Source of the DNA: Saposhnikovia divaricata
Lineage: Eukaryota > Streptophyta > Magnoliopsida > Apiales > Apiaceae
Reading direction: 5' to 3'
Assembly (NCBI GenBank): GCA_036435485.1
Contig: CM071598.1
Span: 120,778,148-120,842,147 of the forward strand
Length of the DNA stretch: 64,000 nucleotides
Made by a program: the position numbers and the translations under genes. Within the stretch, counting starts at the first letter, position 1. Each line of letters opens with the position of its first letter. The notes under the pieces are model-generated. The model made no database searches. It saw only the letters and a list, made by a program, of their open reading frames with translations, and had not been told where the DNA came from. Shown here piece by piece: positions 10,248-20,565 of this stretch.

Positions 10248-12830
10248 ATGTTCGATCAATTGTCTTCTCTCGATACTACGAGGACCACGTGGAGAATCAA
10301 AGTTAGAGTAACAAGAATGTGGCCTTCCATATCAAACGCATCCAGTGGCCTTCCATATGATGATGTGAGTATTACTATGCTTTAATTTCCACCGAAAGCC
10401 TTTTTTAAAACCAGTTTTTTTTACTGAATATATTATATATTCTCAGAGTAGTATATTTTGATTTCTCAACAGGATTGTCATGTCCATGCCTTCATTTATG
10501 CTAATGATTGGAAAACACATGCTGATAAACTAAGGGATGGTGCAATTTATGTTGTGTCAAACTTTTATACCAAAGAAGCTTTATCTAATCTTAAACCAGT
10601 CTCCTTGCCTATTATCATTAACTTCTCACCTTCAACACATGTGGAAAAAGTGGAGCAGGATGACTATATGATACCAACACATAAGTTTGAGTTTGTTGAT
10701 TTAAGCGACTTATTCAGTTTGGCAAGTTCTTATGCAAATGCTGAATACCCTGAATTTTCAACAGGTTTTTCTTGAACTATAATCTAGAATCTTAATATGC
10801 ACTTTAATAGAAGTACTCTTTCAATTTTGTGAATGCAGAGTTACCTGTTTCGTTTTAGTCATGTTTCATATATTTTTCTTATTCTTTTTTTTTGTTTACA
10901 ATTTGTGAAAGATGTTATTGGTGTGCTTAAGGATTTTTGAATACGTATCCAAAATCAGCACTATGTATGGCGAAAAGGACATCGTCCAGTTTATGATTAC
11001 TGATGGGAGGTTAATATACCATAGTTTATGTTTTTTGTGCCTATAGATTAATATATTCATTTTTTTTAAACATGCTATGTCATTTGTTACCTATACATGT
11101 AGACATTCATCCAAGGTTATTGTTTGGGGAAATCTTACTGTGAATACGGATGCTGCATATAGAGCAACTGTGGAGCGACCTATTATTGTCATATGCTCCA
11201 GTGTCAAGCTTAGAACTTTTCTTAGTAAGTTTTTAATATTGTTACCCAGTTTGTTAATTTATACTTAATTTTGATTCATACTGTTTAACATTATTCATTG
11301 CAGCCTCAGTTCAGATTAGCACCTTGCCTTCTTCAAAAATTTATATCAACCTTGATAATGAAGTGGTGCATGCAACGAAACAAAGGTTTTATATTCTGTT
11401 TCGAATTGTTAATATTTAACTATATGGCATGCCGGTTTTACCTATGTTAACTACTTGAATACCTTCTATTAAAGAATGCCTTTTTTCCTGATAGACTTGA
11501 TGAAGAAGGTTATTTTACATCAGAAAAAGATGCAGATTCCCCAGCACAATCTCATACTATGTCTGCACCTGCAATTGTGATTCAAACTTTAACTTTGAAG
11601 GAATTAAGCGGAAGAACAAGCACTGATTTCCTTAAGGTATTATAAGGTTCATTTGTACTTGCACGTTAAAGAGTATGTTAATATTTTGCATTACTAAAAG
11701 ATTACTGGTGAAGTTTTTATAATTTGTGATATAGATTTGTTTTAATGTTCAAACTTAATTGTCACTCAACAGTTAATCATACCATTATTTTTACATGTTT
11801 TCTAGCAAAATTTTTTGTGCAAAGTTAAAGTGAATAAGGTAGAAGAAGCTGATTGTTGGTGGTACAATGGCTGTCACAAAAACAAATGCAATGAGGAGGT
11901 TTCTAAATTGGAAGGCAAGTACAGGTGCTTCAAATGCACCAAAAACTTTCCACGTCCACAAAAGAGGTAGTATTTCTAATTACTATGTAAATTATCATGT
12001 ACAATAATGTGACATTTTTTTAAAATGTTTGTCTTTTATAATGCATTTACATATGATTATCAGGTATCGGATTGTTGTATTGGCTGAAGATGATACTGAA
12101 GCTTTCAACTTTGTACTATTGGATCGTGCAGCAAAAAGACTGATTGGGAAAACAGTAACAAAATTGATTGCTGAGGGAATTAATGTAAGCTATATCTCTA
12201 GGTTTTAAATATCTAAGATGGTTATATAAGATTTACAACTAATTTGCATTATATATTTCATATACATTTGTAGGATAAGACAGACAAAACATATCCTGCA
12301 GAAATCAAGGAGATCTCCGGCAAAGAAGTAACTCTACAAATTGAACTGAATGATGACAACATTCTACTCAATAGTAATGTTTATCATGCTATTGATGCAT
12401 ATGAAGCTGGTAATGCTAATCCATCAAAGTCTGAGACAATAGTATCTGGTTTTGATTCTTCTGCTTTTGACAATGTGAGTTTGGAATTCATTGGTTTAAT
12501 CTATATACATATTGACAAATTCACTTCAAATGCAAGATGCTTATTTGTAACCTGTGTATTGATTAGTTATTATATGTTATATGTAGACTAATATCATTGA
12601 GGTTCAAGATTCTGTGAATACGCCAGGTTCTGCCACATCATGCACAAAGAAAATTAAAATGGTTACATATATTTTTCATTATCATTATTATACTAATTGC
12701 TTTAGCAAAACATTTCTTTAGTTTGATAAATCGTTTTATATTTGCAGGAAAATTTAAGAGAAAGTTAGCTATAAGAAGCAGTGCAGTTATGGAGTCAGTG
12801 AGGAAGAATTTGGCCAGAATTTCATTCTGA
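10248..12830 (+). CDS. RPA1-like protein with three OB domains, one single-base frameshift
   Basis: Eleven exons: 10248-10364, 10473-10764, 10912-11009, 11103-11224, 11304-11385, 11495-11636, 11806-11966, 12064-12184, 12274-12474, 12587-12626, 12748-12830. All introns are GT-AG and the phases agree. The total is 1,459 bases, one more than a whole number of codons. The extra base lies in the T run 10934-10938 of exon 3, where DVIGVLKDF is followed by TGA unless one T is removed; the predicted length is then 485 residues. Domains: DUF223/OB near 15-130 (WRIKVRVTRMW), a second OB near 138-240, and a replication factor A C-terminal domain from ~270, with a zinc ribbon C307-x4-C312-x12-C325-x2-C328. 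The first cysteine pair is wider than the usual C-x2-C. Expected role: single-stranded DNA binding. The T may be a real lesion or a sequencing error. Confidence 0.75.
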
Positions 12831-13192
12831 GAATTTGTTTATCATTTTGTTCAGGAATAATTTGTTGTTAGCTTACAACAAACGTTTTGTTTGAATTACT
12901 TCTGAATTTATATTCTACTTCCAAGGCTTTCTTAATGTTTTTTTCCTGGTTTTAAACCATGTTGGATGTTTTTTAAACATATGAAAAATTGATTCATCTC
13001 CATTTATAGTCAGTTCAACACTTAATCGTCCCTCTATGTTTTCGTTATCACTTTTAAAATGTCGTCGTTAAATGACTATATGTACTTTACGTTTTAGACA
13101 TGAATCGTTTAGTAGTTATTCATGGCTATTGACACTGTTTGTATAATGAAAAGATAGAAAATAATTCTGCGAAGCACGGGCAATATTACTAG
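12831..13192. other. 3' flank of the RPA-like gene up to a Helitron-like end
   Basis: Non-coding, AT-rich DNA joins the stop codon at 12828-12830 to the candidate Helitron terminus. It should contain the polyadenylation region of the gene. No other structure is visible. Confidence 0.45.
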
Positions 13193-13193
13193 T
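13167..13193 (+). mobile_element. Candidate Helitron 3' terminus
   Basis: The sequence GCGAAGCACGGGCAATATTA runs directly into CTAG (13189-13192) and then T (13193). Plant Helitrons end in CTAG (more generally CTRR), inserted before T, with a short GC-rich hairpin 10-12 bases upstream. The 3' arm GCACGGG is intact, but the 5' arm (ATTCTGC) pairs only at TGC/GCA plus wobble positions, so the hairpin is decayed. No Rep/helicase gene and no convincing 5' TC end were found. Plant Helitrons often carry RPA-like genes, which fits the gene just upstream. Confidence 0.45.
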
Positions 13194-13857
13194 TATCCTT
13201 AATTATTCTGTTTGATCTTTGCAGGCAAACGTCCGTGCATATTGGTTATCGAAAAAACCCTACTTATGAAATAGTTTTCTATAAGTTCCCACTAAAATAT
13301 ATGTAAATAAAATATTTCTTTTTATTGTCCATGCCACCTACCCATTGGTTCAAGACAATTCAACGAAGACGAAAAATATTAACAAAGTCATGTCCGTAGC
13401 AACATACTCTATTTACTTATGTTACTACTTAATATACTTACTTTACTTATTATTTCTTTGTTCTTTATAATATGTACTAATATCTATATTTCGACGATTT
13501 TAGTTGGCTTGATCACTCCAAACAGCATGCACTAGGTTGAATATTATTTTTAAATTTATGATTTTAGTTAAAATTTTGAATTATTAATAATTATTGGTTA
13601 TTCTTTACTTTGATTTTTGTATTTTTTTTTTTGTTAGTGAACTTGGTATAGAAACACTGATCCAGGATTAGGAGATCTTTCGCTGTTTGATAACTAGAAG
13701 CACTTGAGAAACTTGGCACAAAAGATTTGAACTTTTACCATTTCCTCTTTATTATTTGTCGTTAATTTGTAATTATTATCTTTTCAATGTTTTTATCATA
13801 ATATTCCAACGTTTTCTTTTACTTAATTCAATCAAATCTGTTTATTTATTTATTTGT

Positions 13858-14280
13858 ATTTATTACAACGGGTATCGGCCTAAGAACATAAAATCGACGT
13901 AAAAAATAATTATATGATTTATTTTGTTATGTAAATATATATTAACATTTGTACAATTTTGCATTCACTAATTTATTTATAAATATTTTTTTTTATTTTT
14001 TTTCTTAAATAGTCTATATTTTTAAAAAATTTAAAAATATTACAAGACCGCCGAGAAACGCGGCTTATATGTTATTTATTACAATAGTTGTCGGCTTAAG
14101 AAAACGTGATATAAAATCAACAGAAAAATAAGTATATAGTTTATTTAGTTGTCTATTTATATTAAAATTTGTACAATATTGTGTTCATTAATTTTTTTAT
14201 AGATATTTTTTTTCGTTTTCTTTCTTAAATTTATATTTTGAATTTTTTTTAAAAATATTACAAGGCCACCGCGAAGCGCA
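13858..14280. repeat. Two tandem ~210-bp units with GC-rich ends
   Basis: Units starting at about 13858 and 14071 both begin ATTTATTACAA-GG-TCGGC, pass through a T-rich centre, and end with ATTACAAG and a GC-rich stretch (GCCGAGAAACGCGGC in the first, CACCGCGAAGCGC in the second). A third related unit is at 16197-16420. Confidence 0.65.
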
Positions 14281-14362
14281 TCTTTGTCAACTTAAATAAT
14301 TATTTATCTATTTATAATTTAAATAATTATAAATTTTTAAATAAAAATTATAAATAAATTAT

Positions 14363-14383
14363 AAGTTTCGCGAAGCGAAACTT
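14363..14383. repeat. Perfect 9-bp hairpin with a GAA loop
   Basis: AAGTTTCGC at 14363-14371 and GCGAAACTT at 14375-14383 are exact reverse complements around a GAA loop. It stands out in an otherwise very AT-rich stretch. It may be a remnant of a Helitron-type terminal hairpin, but there is no CTAG within the following 15 bases. Confidence 0.8.
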
Positions 14384-15239
14384 GATATTTATCTATTTTT
14401 TTAGCGCTCCTATATTTTAAAAAATTAAAATCAAAATTTACTTCTTTAAGTCCTACTTTTTAGAAATGGAAACCGAAACCTTATTTAAACTGGACGGTAA
14501 ATTTTAAAATTTTTAAATAGAAAAGGTTTTTGAGCTTCTCTATTTTAATTAATTAAAATCAAATTTTCCTTCTTTATTTCCTTTTTTTTAGAAAAGAAAA
14601 TCAAAATCTTATTTAAACTAGTCAAGAAATTTTTAATTTTCCTTTTTTAAAATTATCATCTTCGAAGTAGAAAAGGCTTTTGAATTTGTGAGAACAAGAA
14701 TTCAAATTTACATATTTGAAATAGGAAAGAAATTTTATATTCTTATACATATACAATAATTGCTTCTAACGATCAAATTTTATGTTTGTAACCCTTTTCG
14801 TACTTCTGTTTGCTTTTGTCTTCGTCTATTTTATTTTAAATTTTTTTTATTCATTCTTATTTTGTTTAATTTTCAATGTACATGGCTATGTGTGTGCTAC
14901 AGATTTTTTTTGATTTTCCGGTTGCTTTCTTTTGTTGGTTTTCAAGGTTTGAATTTACTGATTTAATATTTGTTTTCTTCGTTTTATTTTTAAATTTATG
15001 ATTTGTTATGATTTTAGTTATAATTATGGATTATTAGTAACCATTGGTTGTTCTTTGCTTTGCCTTCTATATTTTTTTGTTAGTGATATCTGTACAGAAA
15101 TACCTAATCGTGTGAACAAGAATTAGGAGATTTTTCTCTATTTTAGAAGTAGAAGCACTTGAGAAACTTGGCACAAAAGGTTTCAATATTTACCATAAAA
15201 AATCGACATAAAAAATAAGTATATAGTTTATTTAGTTGT

Positions 15240-15812
15240 CTTGGACAAAGCGCGGCTTTTAATTAATATTTAGATGTTATATTTGACTTATTTTATCAAA
15301 TATAATTAAGAAGGAAATTAATGTATAGATAATGTATTGAAGAGTTACATATATTGTGAGAATGATAAATGTGAGAGTTACATATCAAAATAGATTAATT
15401 TTGTGAAAGTTACAAAATAGGTTCATTAAGTACAATATTGGGAGTTACATATTAATGTATTGCATTAGTGTGGAGGATGTGAAGGAGGAACCTATAAATA
15501 GTAGTTCATACCATCAAGAAAAAATTAGCAGAAAAGAAATGAAAAATATTTATTCATTTCACAATACGGAATCCAAATAAAATTATTTTACTTCTTTTCT
15601 TATAATCTAATACTATCACCATCCAAATTTAATTTATCCGAATTTTCCACTAATACTACAGACAGAAAGTTAACAGAAGGATTTTTTTTGATAACTAGAC
15701 GAATAGGGTTAACAAAAACTAATACCATGACATATTTCTTAAAAACATGTAATAACGGGAACCTCATTTGCTTTATAAGAAACGATTTTATGCTACTCAA
15801 ACGGAATCAGTA
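15240..15812. repeat. ~570-bp module, copy 1
   Basis: This module starts near GGACAAAGCGCGGCTTTTAA and ends at GCTACTCAAAC. It is repeated at 16501-17064. A minus-strand open frame at 15600-15800 lies in it, but the second copy is full of stops in that frame and the protein has no known features, so it is not called. Confidence 0.8.
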
Positions 15813-16500
15813 TTTTCGTTATTTTGCCAAAAAATTATGATATGAAACTTTCAAAGTTTATGTCCTCGCAGAAAGAACCTAAAAATAGTTTTGGAAAGAA
15901 AGAAAAAACACATACAATCTTATTTTTGTTAGTAATCATTGATTGTTCTTTCTTTCACTTTTGTATTATTTTTGTTAGTGATCTCGCTACATAAACGCCT
16001 GACCGTATGAACAAGAATTAGGAGATCTTTTTGAGAAACTTGGCACACAAAAAGTTTGAACTTTTACCTTTATCTCTTTATTTATTTACTCTTAATTGTT
16101 AATTTGTCGTTATTATCTTCTCATTGTTCTTGATCATAATATTCCAACATTTTCTTTTAATTAATTCAATCAAATCTACTTTTTTTATCTATACGTATTT
16201 ATTACAACGGGTGTTAGCCTAAAAATCAACGTAAAAAATAAGAATATAGTTTACATTGTTGTAGTTTATTTTGTTGTCTATATATATATATTAAAATTTG
16301 TACAATATTGTGTTCACTAATTTATTTATAGATATTGTTTTTGATTTCTTTCTTAAATAGTCTATATTTTGAAATTTTTTAAAAAATAATACAAGATCGC
16401 CGCGACACGCCGCTTATATGTATTTATTACAATGAGTATCGGCCTAAGAAAATGTGATACAAAATCGACATAAAAAATAAGTATATAGTTTATTTAGTTG

Positions 16501-17064
16501 TCTTGGGCAAAGCACGATTTTTAATTAATATTTGACAAAAACGTCAAATGAGGATGTTATATTTGACTTATTTTATCAAATATAATTAAGGAAATTAATA
16601 TATAGATAATGTATTGAACAGTTACATATATTGTAAGAATGATAAATGTGAGAGTTACGTATCAAAATAGATTAATTGTGTGAAAGTTACAAAATTGGTG
16701 CATTAAGTACAATATTGGAAATTAAATAATATTAATGTATTGCATTAGGGTGGAGGATGTGAAGGAAGAGCCTATCAAGAAAAAAGCACTAGAAAAGAAA
16801 TGAAAATTCTATATTCATTTCACAATCCGGAATCCAAATAAAATTATTTTACTTCTTTTCTTATAATCTAATACTATCCACACTCAAATTTAATTTATCT
16901 GAATTTTCCACTAATACTACAGATGGAAAGTTAACAGGCGGATTTTTTATAACTAGCTAGACAAATAGGGTTAACAAAAACTAATACCATGACATATTTC
17001 TTAAAAACATGTAATAATGGGAACCTCATTTGCTTTATAAGAAACAATTTTATGCTACTCAAAC
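16501..17064. repeat. ~570-bp module, copy 2, cut by element C
   Basis: This is the second copy of 15240-15812, with a few short indels and many substitutions. In copy 1 the sequence after GCTACTCAAAC continues GGAATCAG. Here it changes at 17065 to TGTTGTGC, the outer edge of element C. This marks the insertion point and predicts CAAAC (17060-17064) as the target-site duplication. Confidence 0.8.
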
Positions 17065-17255
17065 TGTTGTGCAATAAAAATGAGGGTTTGTAAATTGCGA
17101 CTAGGGTTTGTATGTATTAAATACAAGGGATGGTGAGCTTCGAGCTTTAATGGTTGTTCTTGCGTTTCGAGACTGAACGGTCCTCACAAGATGCCTACGT
17201 ATTTCTGTATTGCTAGAGAATCAAGCCAACGTAGTTCTGAGAATGAGGGATCAGG

Positions 17256-17268
17256 CCCTTTATATAGG
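17256..17268 (-). promoter_or_regulatory. TATA box in the LTR of element C
   Basis: On the minus strand the sequence reads CCTATATAAAGGG, a strong plant TATA box, about 200 bases before the LTR end. This agrees with the minus-strand orientation of the C coding parts. Confidence 0.6.
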
Positions 17269-17639
17269 TTGTGGGAGCCTTAGAATTATGGTAGGATTTG
17301 GAGACTTGGTGGGCAAGCCACCGCCTTGAGGAAGGTTCTAGACTCCTGCCTTGTAGGTGTCTGTTTCCATGTTGAGTTTGGTGCCTTGGAGGCTACTCAT
17401 AAAAAATATTACGAAATTAATATTTAATCAGGGTTTTGGGCCTCATAAATGGGCTTCATATCTAGACCAAGCTAGGTCTAATTAATGCAACATTAATTTT
17501 GTCTTTAGGGCTTATTTTTAGCCCATATCATTTGCCCCCCAACTTCTAGGAAAGCTGATCAGGCTTTCCTTGAAGTTATAACTGCCTTTTCCGAGATTAG
17601 GGGTTCCACTTTGTACACTAGTGTTTCAAGAGTATCGTC

Positions 17640-17855
17640 TTTTGATGTAAAGTGTGGAGCAACTGACGCATTTACGGCAATGTTTAAACGATGCTAAACG
17701 GCACTAATCAGCCATAAACGACGTTTAAACAATGTTAAAAGGCATTGAACGGCATTAAACGGCGTTAATCGGTGCTAACGGTACTAACGGCACTAACGAT
17801 GCTAAATGGCACTAAACGGCACTAAACGGTGGTAAACGGTGCTAAACGGCGCTAG
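17640..17855. repeat. Degenerate short tandem array (CACTAAACGG-type)
   Basis: About fifteen degenerate copies of a 10-14 base unit of the type GGCACTAAACGG or GGTGCTAAACGG follow each other inside the LTR of C. Confidence 0.8.
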
Positions 17856-17857
17856 CT

Positions 17858-17915
17858 GGGGTCAGGGGGTGGCAGCCCCTGGCGGGGTCCAAGGGGCAGC
17901 GCCCCTAGCTGGAGT
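17858..17915. repeat. GC-rich imperfect inverted and direct repeats
   Basis: GCTAGCTGGGGTC and CTAGCTGGAGTC flank a core in which CAGCCCCTGGCGGGGTC and AGGGGCAGCGCCCCT can fold on themselves. It is a compact structured element between the short tandem array and the 302-bp repeat. Confidence 0.5.
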
Positions 17916-18180
17916 CGAGTTGAAGACTAGTACTATTCAGAATTTATCGTTTTGGTTCAAATTTTTGGTATTTGGTCGCTAATTTTGACCTCAAGAAATT
18001 GCATGTTTTCTGGTATAGGATCAACAGAGAAGCTCCCCGACCCAAATACCTCAGCCAGGGCCTCCCGTGGGAGCCTCTTAGCTAGACTGTCTCGGCCAGA
18101 AGACTCCCCGGGAGCCTCTCGGCTGATGAGTCAGGGCCAGAGGCATCTCGTGGGTGTGTCTCGGTCAGGTGGTCTCAGCC

Positions 18181-18779
18181 AGGGGCCTCCCCGGGTGTGT
18201 CTCAGCCAGTGTGTCTCGGCTGAGGGCCATCGCGGGTGGGTCTCGGCCACTTGGTCTCGGCTGATGGCTCCTGTGGGTGCCTCTCGGCTGGTGGGTGTCG
18301 GCCAGGGGCTCCTCCGGGTGCCTCTCGGCTGATGCCTGTAGGCTGGGTCTTCCCCCGGGAGCCTCCCGGCTGATAGGTTTCGGTTGAGGGCTCCTTGGTG
18401 AGCCTCTCGGCTGCTAGGTCTCGGCCGGAGGCCTCTTGTGGTTGCCTCTCGGCTGATGCCTTCCCGGCTGGAGGTATCGACCAGGGGCCTCCCCGGGTGT
18501 GTCTCAGCCAGTGTGTCTCGGCTGAGGGCCTCCCCGGATGGGTCTCGGCCACTTGGTCTCGGCTGATGGCTCCTGTGGGTGCCTCTCGGCTGGTAGGTGT
18601 CGGCCAGGGGCTCCTCCGGGTGCCTCTCGGCTGATGCCTGTAGGCTGGGGCTTCCCCCGGGAGCCTCTCGGCTGATAGGTTTCGGTTGAGGGCTCCTTGG
18701 TGAGCCTCTCGACTGTTAGGTCTCGGCCGGAGGCCTCCTGTGGTTGCCTCTCGGCTGATGCCTTCCCGGCTGGAGGTTG
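18181..18779. repeat. GC-rich 302-bp tandem duplication
   Basis: Copy 1 (18181-18482) and copy 2 (18483-18779) both start AGGGGCCTCCCCGGGTGTGT and are nearly identical. Each is itself made of shorter units built on CTCGGCTGATG and CTCGGCC motifs, which also occur at 18050-18180. It lies in the LTR of C and is by far the largest GC-rich block in the window. The long minus-strand open frame it creates (18202-18825) is a by-product of the repeat. Confidence 0.9.
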
Positions 18780-18960
18780 TCGTCTTTCGATCATCAGCTG
18801 TCAACACGTAAATGTCGACGAACAAACGTTCTTAACTCCACTCTTAGTTTTTGTGACCTTCAGGGCTTTAACTCGTTTCCTGAATCCTTGATTCAAAACC
18901 TTGAATTCATTCGTGGTTATTGGTTATCATCAACCCTTAATTCTCATTCTAAGATGTAAA

Positions 18961-19328
18961 AATGATGGAGTCCTTTAATTCTTGCCCCCTTGCTTCATAT
19001 GGTGGAGGTCTTGCTTCTCAGTTAATCGTTCAAGAAGTTCCCTTGCCACTCAGCACATGACTTCAAGTCTGGTGTGCCTTGGCTGGTTGTTAACCCTTTA
19101 TCTTGATTCTAGGTTTCCAACCTTCTTCTTATGCTCACAGGACCTTGCTTTTGAATTCGATTGACGGCTCTTGATTCAAGTCCTTAGACTCAAACGACTA
19201 GCTCGATTGGAGGCAGACAGCCTTTTTGGCCATCAAGGCTTAAATTTTGTGTCGGGATTTGAGATTCAAGATTTTAAGTATGGAATGACAAAGGACCTCC
19301 TATCTCAACACTCTCACTAATAGTTTCT
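18961..19328 (-). pseudogene. Relic of element C between its LTR and the A1 insertion
   Basis: On the minus strand, the sequence leaving A1 reads KVQKLLVRVLR and then, in another frame, RRSFVIPYLK. This resembles the linker before integrase in Tat-type polyproteins (K-L-RA-RY followed by LYKRSF-P-LKCL). After that the similarity is lost. It suggests that the integrase was deleted or decayed beyond recognition before or after A1 arrived. Confidence 0.35.
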
Positions 19329-19333
19329 GTACC
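19329..19333. other. Target-site duplication of A1, left copy
   Basis: GTACC here and GTACC at 46276-46280 flank element A1, which starts TGATAAG and ends GTGAACA. Confidence 0.9.
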
Positions 19334-20389
19334 TGATAAGTGGATTTCATATCCACTTAGAATGCTTCGTATTGGCTTAAATTGAATAACTTGACCTCAA
19401 GTATTTGGTGTTTTTGATGTGTTTTAAGTTAGTTTGTGCAGGACTACAAAGCTTGAAGCAAGAGATAGACTTTGAGAAGGATTTACCGAAGAATGTGACA
19501 TCTAACGGAGATCTAGATCTACATCTTTGTATTCTTCTAATTAGGCTATACTTTTGGATGCTCATTTTGGATTTGTTTTCTAAACTTTATTACTCTAGTA
19601 CTCTCGTTATTATCCAGATCTTGTTTTATATCATGTTATCACTAGATCCCATGATGACGAGCCGTTCGTTTATGAACTAACCGTTGTCATGGGATTCTAA
19701 AGGATTTATTTACGGAATTTAGTAGTTGATTGCTTAAAAGATTTATGTGTGATGACTTATTGATTTCCACGTATGGTTGTGCTAATTCTTCTTGGATGCG
19801 TACCTAACATCTAAGTTGTATTGTTAATCTCTATTGAATGTGAAAGTGGATATAGAGATTTAGAACTTGCCATGCTAGCATAGGTTTATGGATGTTTTAT
19901 CATGCATGATTCGTAGTGTAATTTTAACCATCTTACGCTGCCCTATGAATCTCAATAGATAACTTGTACTTAAACCGTTATGTTTTCAAATCTTATAGAC
20001 ATATAGGGTCTAAACATAATTGGTGTCTGCCCAGCTTCTATCTATTTTATGGATATTTGAGTGGTTTGGTGTACGTATGCCGAAGGGTAGCGTGTACTAA
20101 TTTCGTGTTGTCCGATTAGTTGTCATAACCGTCACATACACTGATTAAAGGCATCAACTCTAAACGAAGTATTTAATGAAGTTAGGATCCCATGTGTTAT
20201 CTTTCATAAGTAAATTGGTTTTAAATCACATTAGTTAATTAATTCTTAGTATTGATAGATTTCCTGTGAGATAATTTAGTTAATCAAAACATAACTTTGA
20301 TACTTATCTTAGTAGTGAATAATAATCATACATTGTTGCATAAGTGCATAATCTGAAATACACCAGTCTTGCATGATTTAGTGCGAACA
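19334..20389 (+). mobile_element. 5' LTR of A1 with an internal deletion
   Basis: The LTR starts TGATAAGTGGATTTCATATCC and ends GTGCGAACA. Compared with the 3' LTR it lacks 351 bases (23653-24003 there) at the junction 19458/19459. The missing part includes the TATATAA box at 23954-23960. It also differs near its end, where the 3' LTR has GTGGGAACGAACTC. The start and end of the LTR are otherwise well matched. Confidence 0.9.
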
Positions 20390-20395
20390 AGTTTT

Positions 20396-20413
20396 TGGTG
20401 CCGCTGCCGGGGA
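20396..20413 (+). promoter_or_regulatory. A1 primer binding site (tRNA-Asp)
   Basis: TGGTGCCGCTGCCGGGGA, six bases after the LTR, is complementary to the 3' end of plant tRNA-Asp(GUC) with two mismatches. A tRNA-Asp primer is common in Athila/Tat-related gypsy elements. Confidence 0.75.
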
Positions 20414-20565
20414 CTCGGTGTTATTATAGTTTATGTGCTTGACATCAGTGGTCATTAAAGTTCACTGACTCGGATAGATTTTTTTCTTACCAATCTTGCT
20501 TTCTTCTGTGTGTTTCAGGTACTTGAGCGTGTATACGAACACGTTCTCAATCTCGTAAGGATAAA

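Larger units (their letters stand above)
13193..17064. repeat. Region of diverged tandem and dispersed duplications
   Basis: No intact gene is present. The 3.9 kb is assembled from a few modules: a block around AAGAATTAGGAGATC with GAGAAACTTGGCAC (near 13660-13720, 15110-15175 and 16010-16045), ~210-base units at 13858-14070, 14071-14280 and 16197-16420, and a ~570-base module at 15240-15812 and 16501-17064. Short GC-rich palindromic remnants (for example near 14048, 14270 and 16396) resemble Helitron-type hairpins, but none is followed by CTAG. The array ends abruptly at 17064, where element C is inserted. Confidence 0.6.
17065..18960 (-). mobile_element. 3' LTR of element C (inner edge uncertain)
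   Basis: The outer edge at 17065 is fixed by the break in the flanking 570-bp repeat, and the LTR ends in CA on the minus strand (GCACAACA). A minus-strand TATA box is at 17256-17268, followed by a typical gypsy leader-like sequence. The LTR contains a short tandem array (17640-17855) and a GC-rich 302-bp tandem duplication (18181-18779). The inner edge is set only roughly, from a purine-rich stretch on the minus strand near 18970-18995 (AAGGGGGCAAG) that could be the polypurine tract. Confidence 0.6.

Noticed and set aside
6377..13193. A complete autonomous Helitron carrying the RPA genes
   Set aside because: No Rep/helicase gene and no reliable 5' end was seen; only the 3' end and the RPA cargo are suggestive.
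15600..15800. Minus-strand frame of 66 codons
   Set aside because: The second copy of the same module (16865-17060) has several stops in this frame, so it is not maintained.
18202..18825. Long minus-strand open frame of 207 codons
   Set aside because: It lies in the GC-rich 302-bp tandem repeat of an LTR; several frames are open there because stops are rare in GC-rich repeats, and the protein only repeats the DNA unit.
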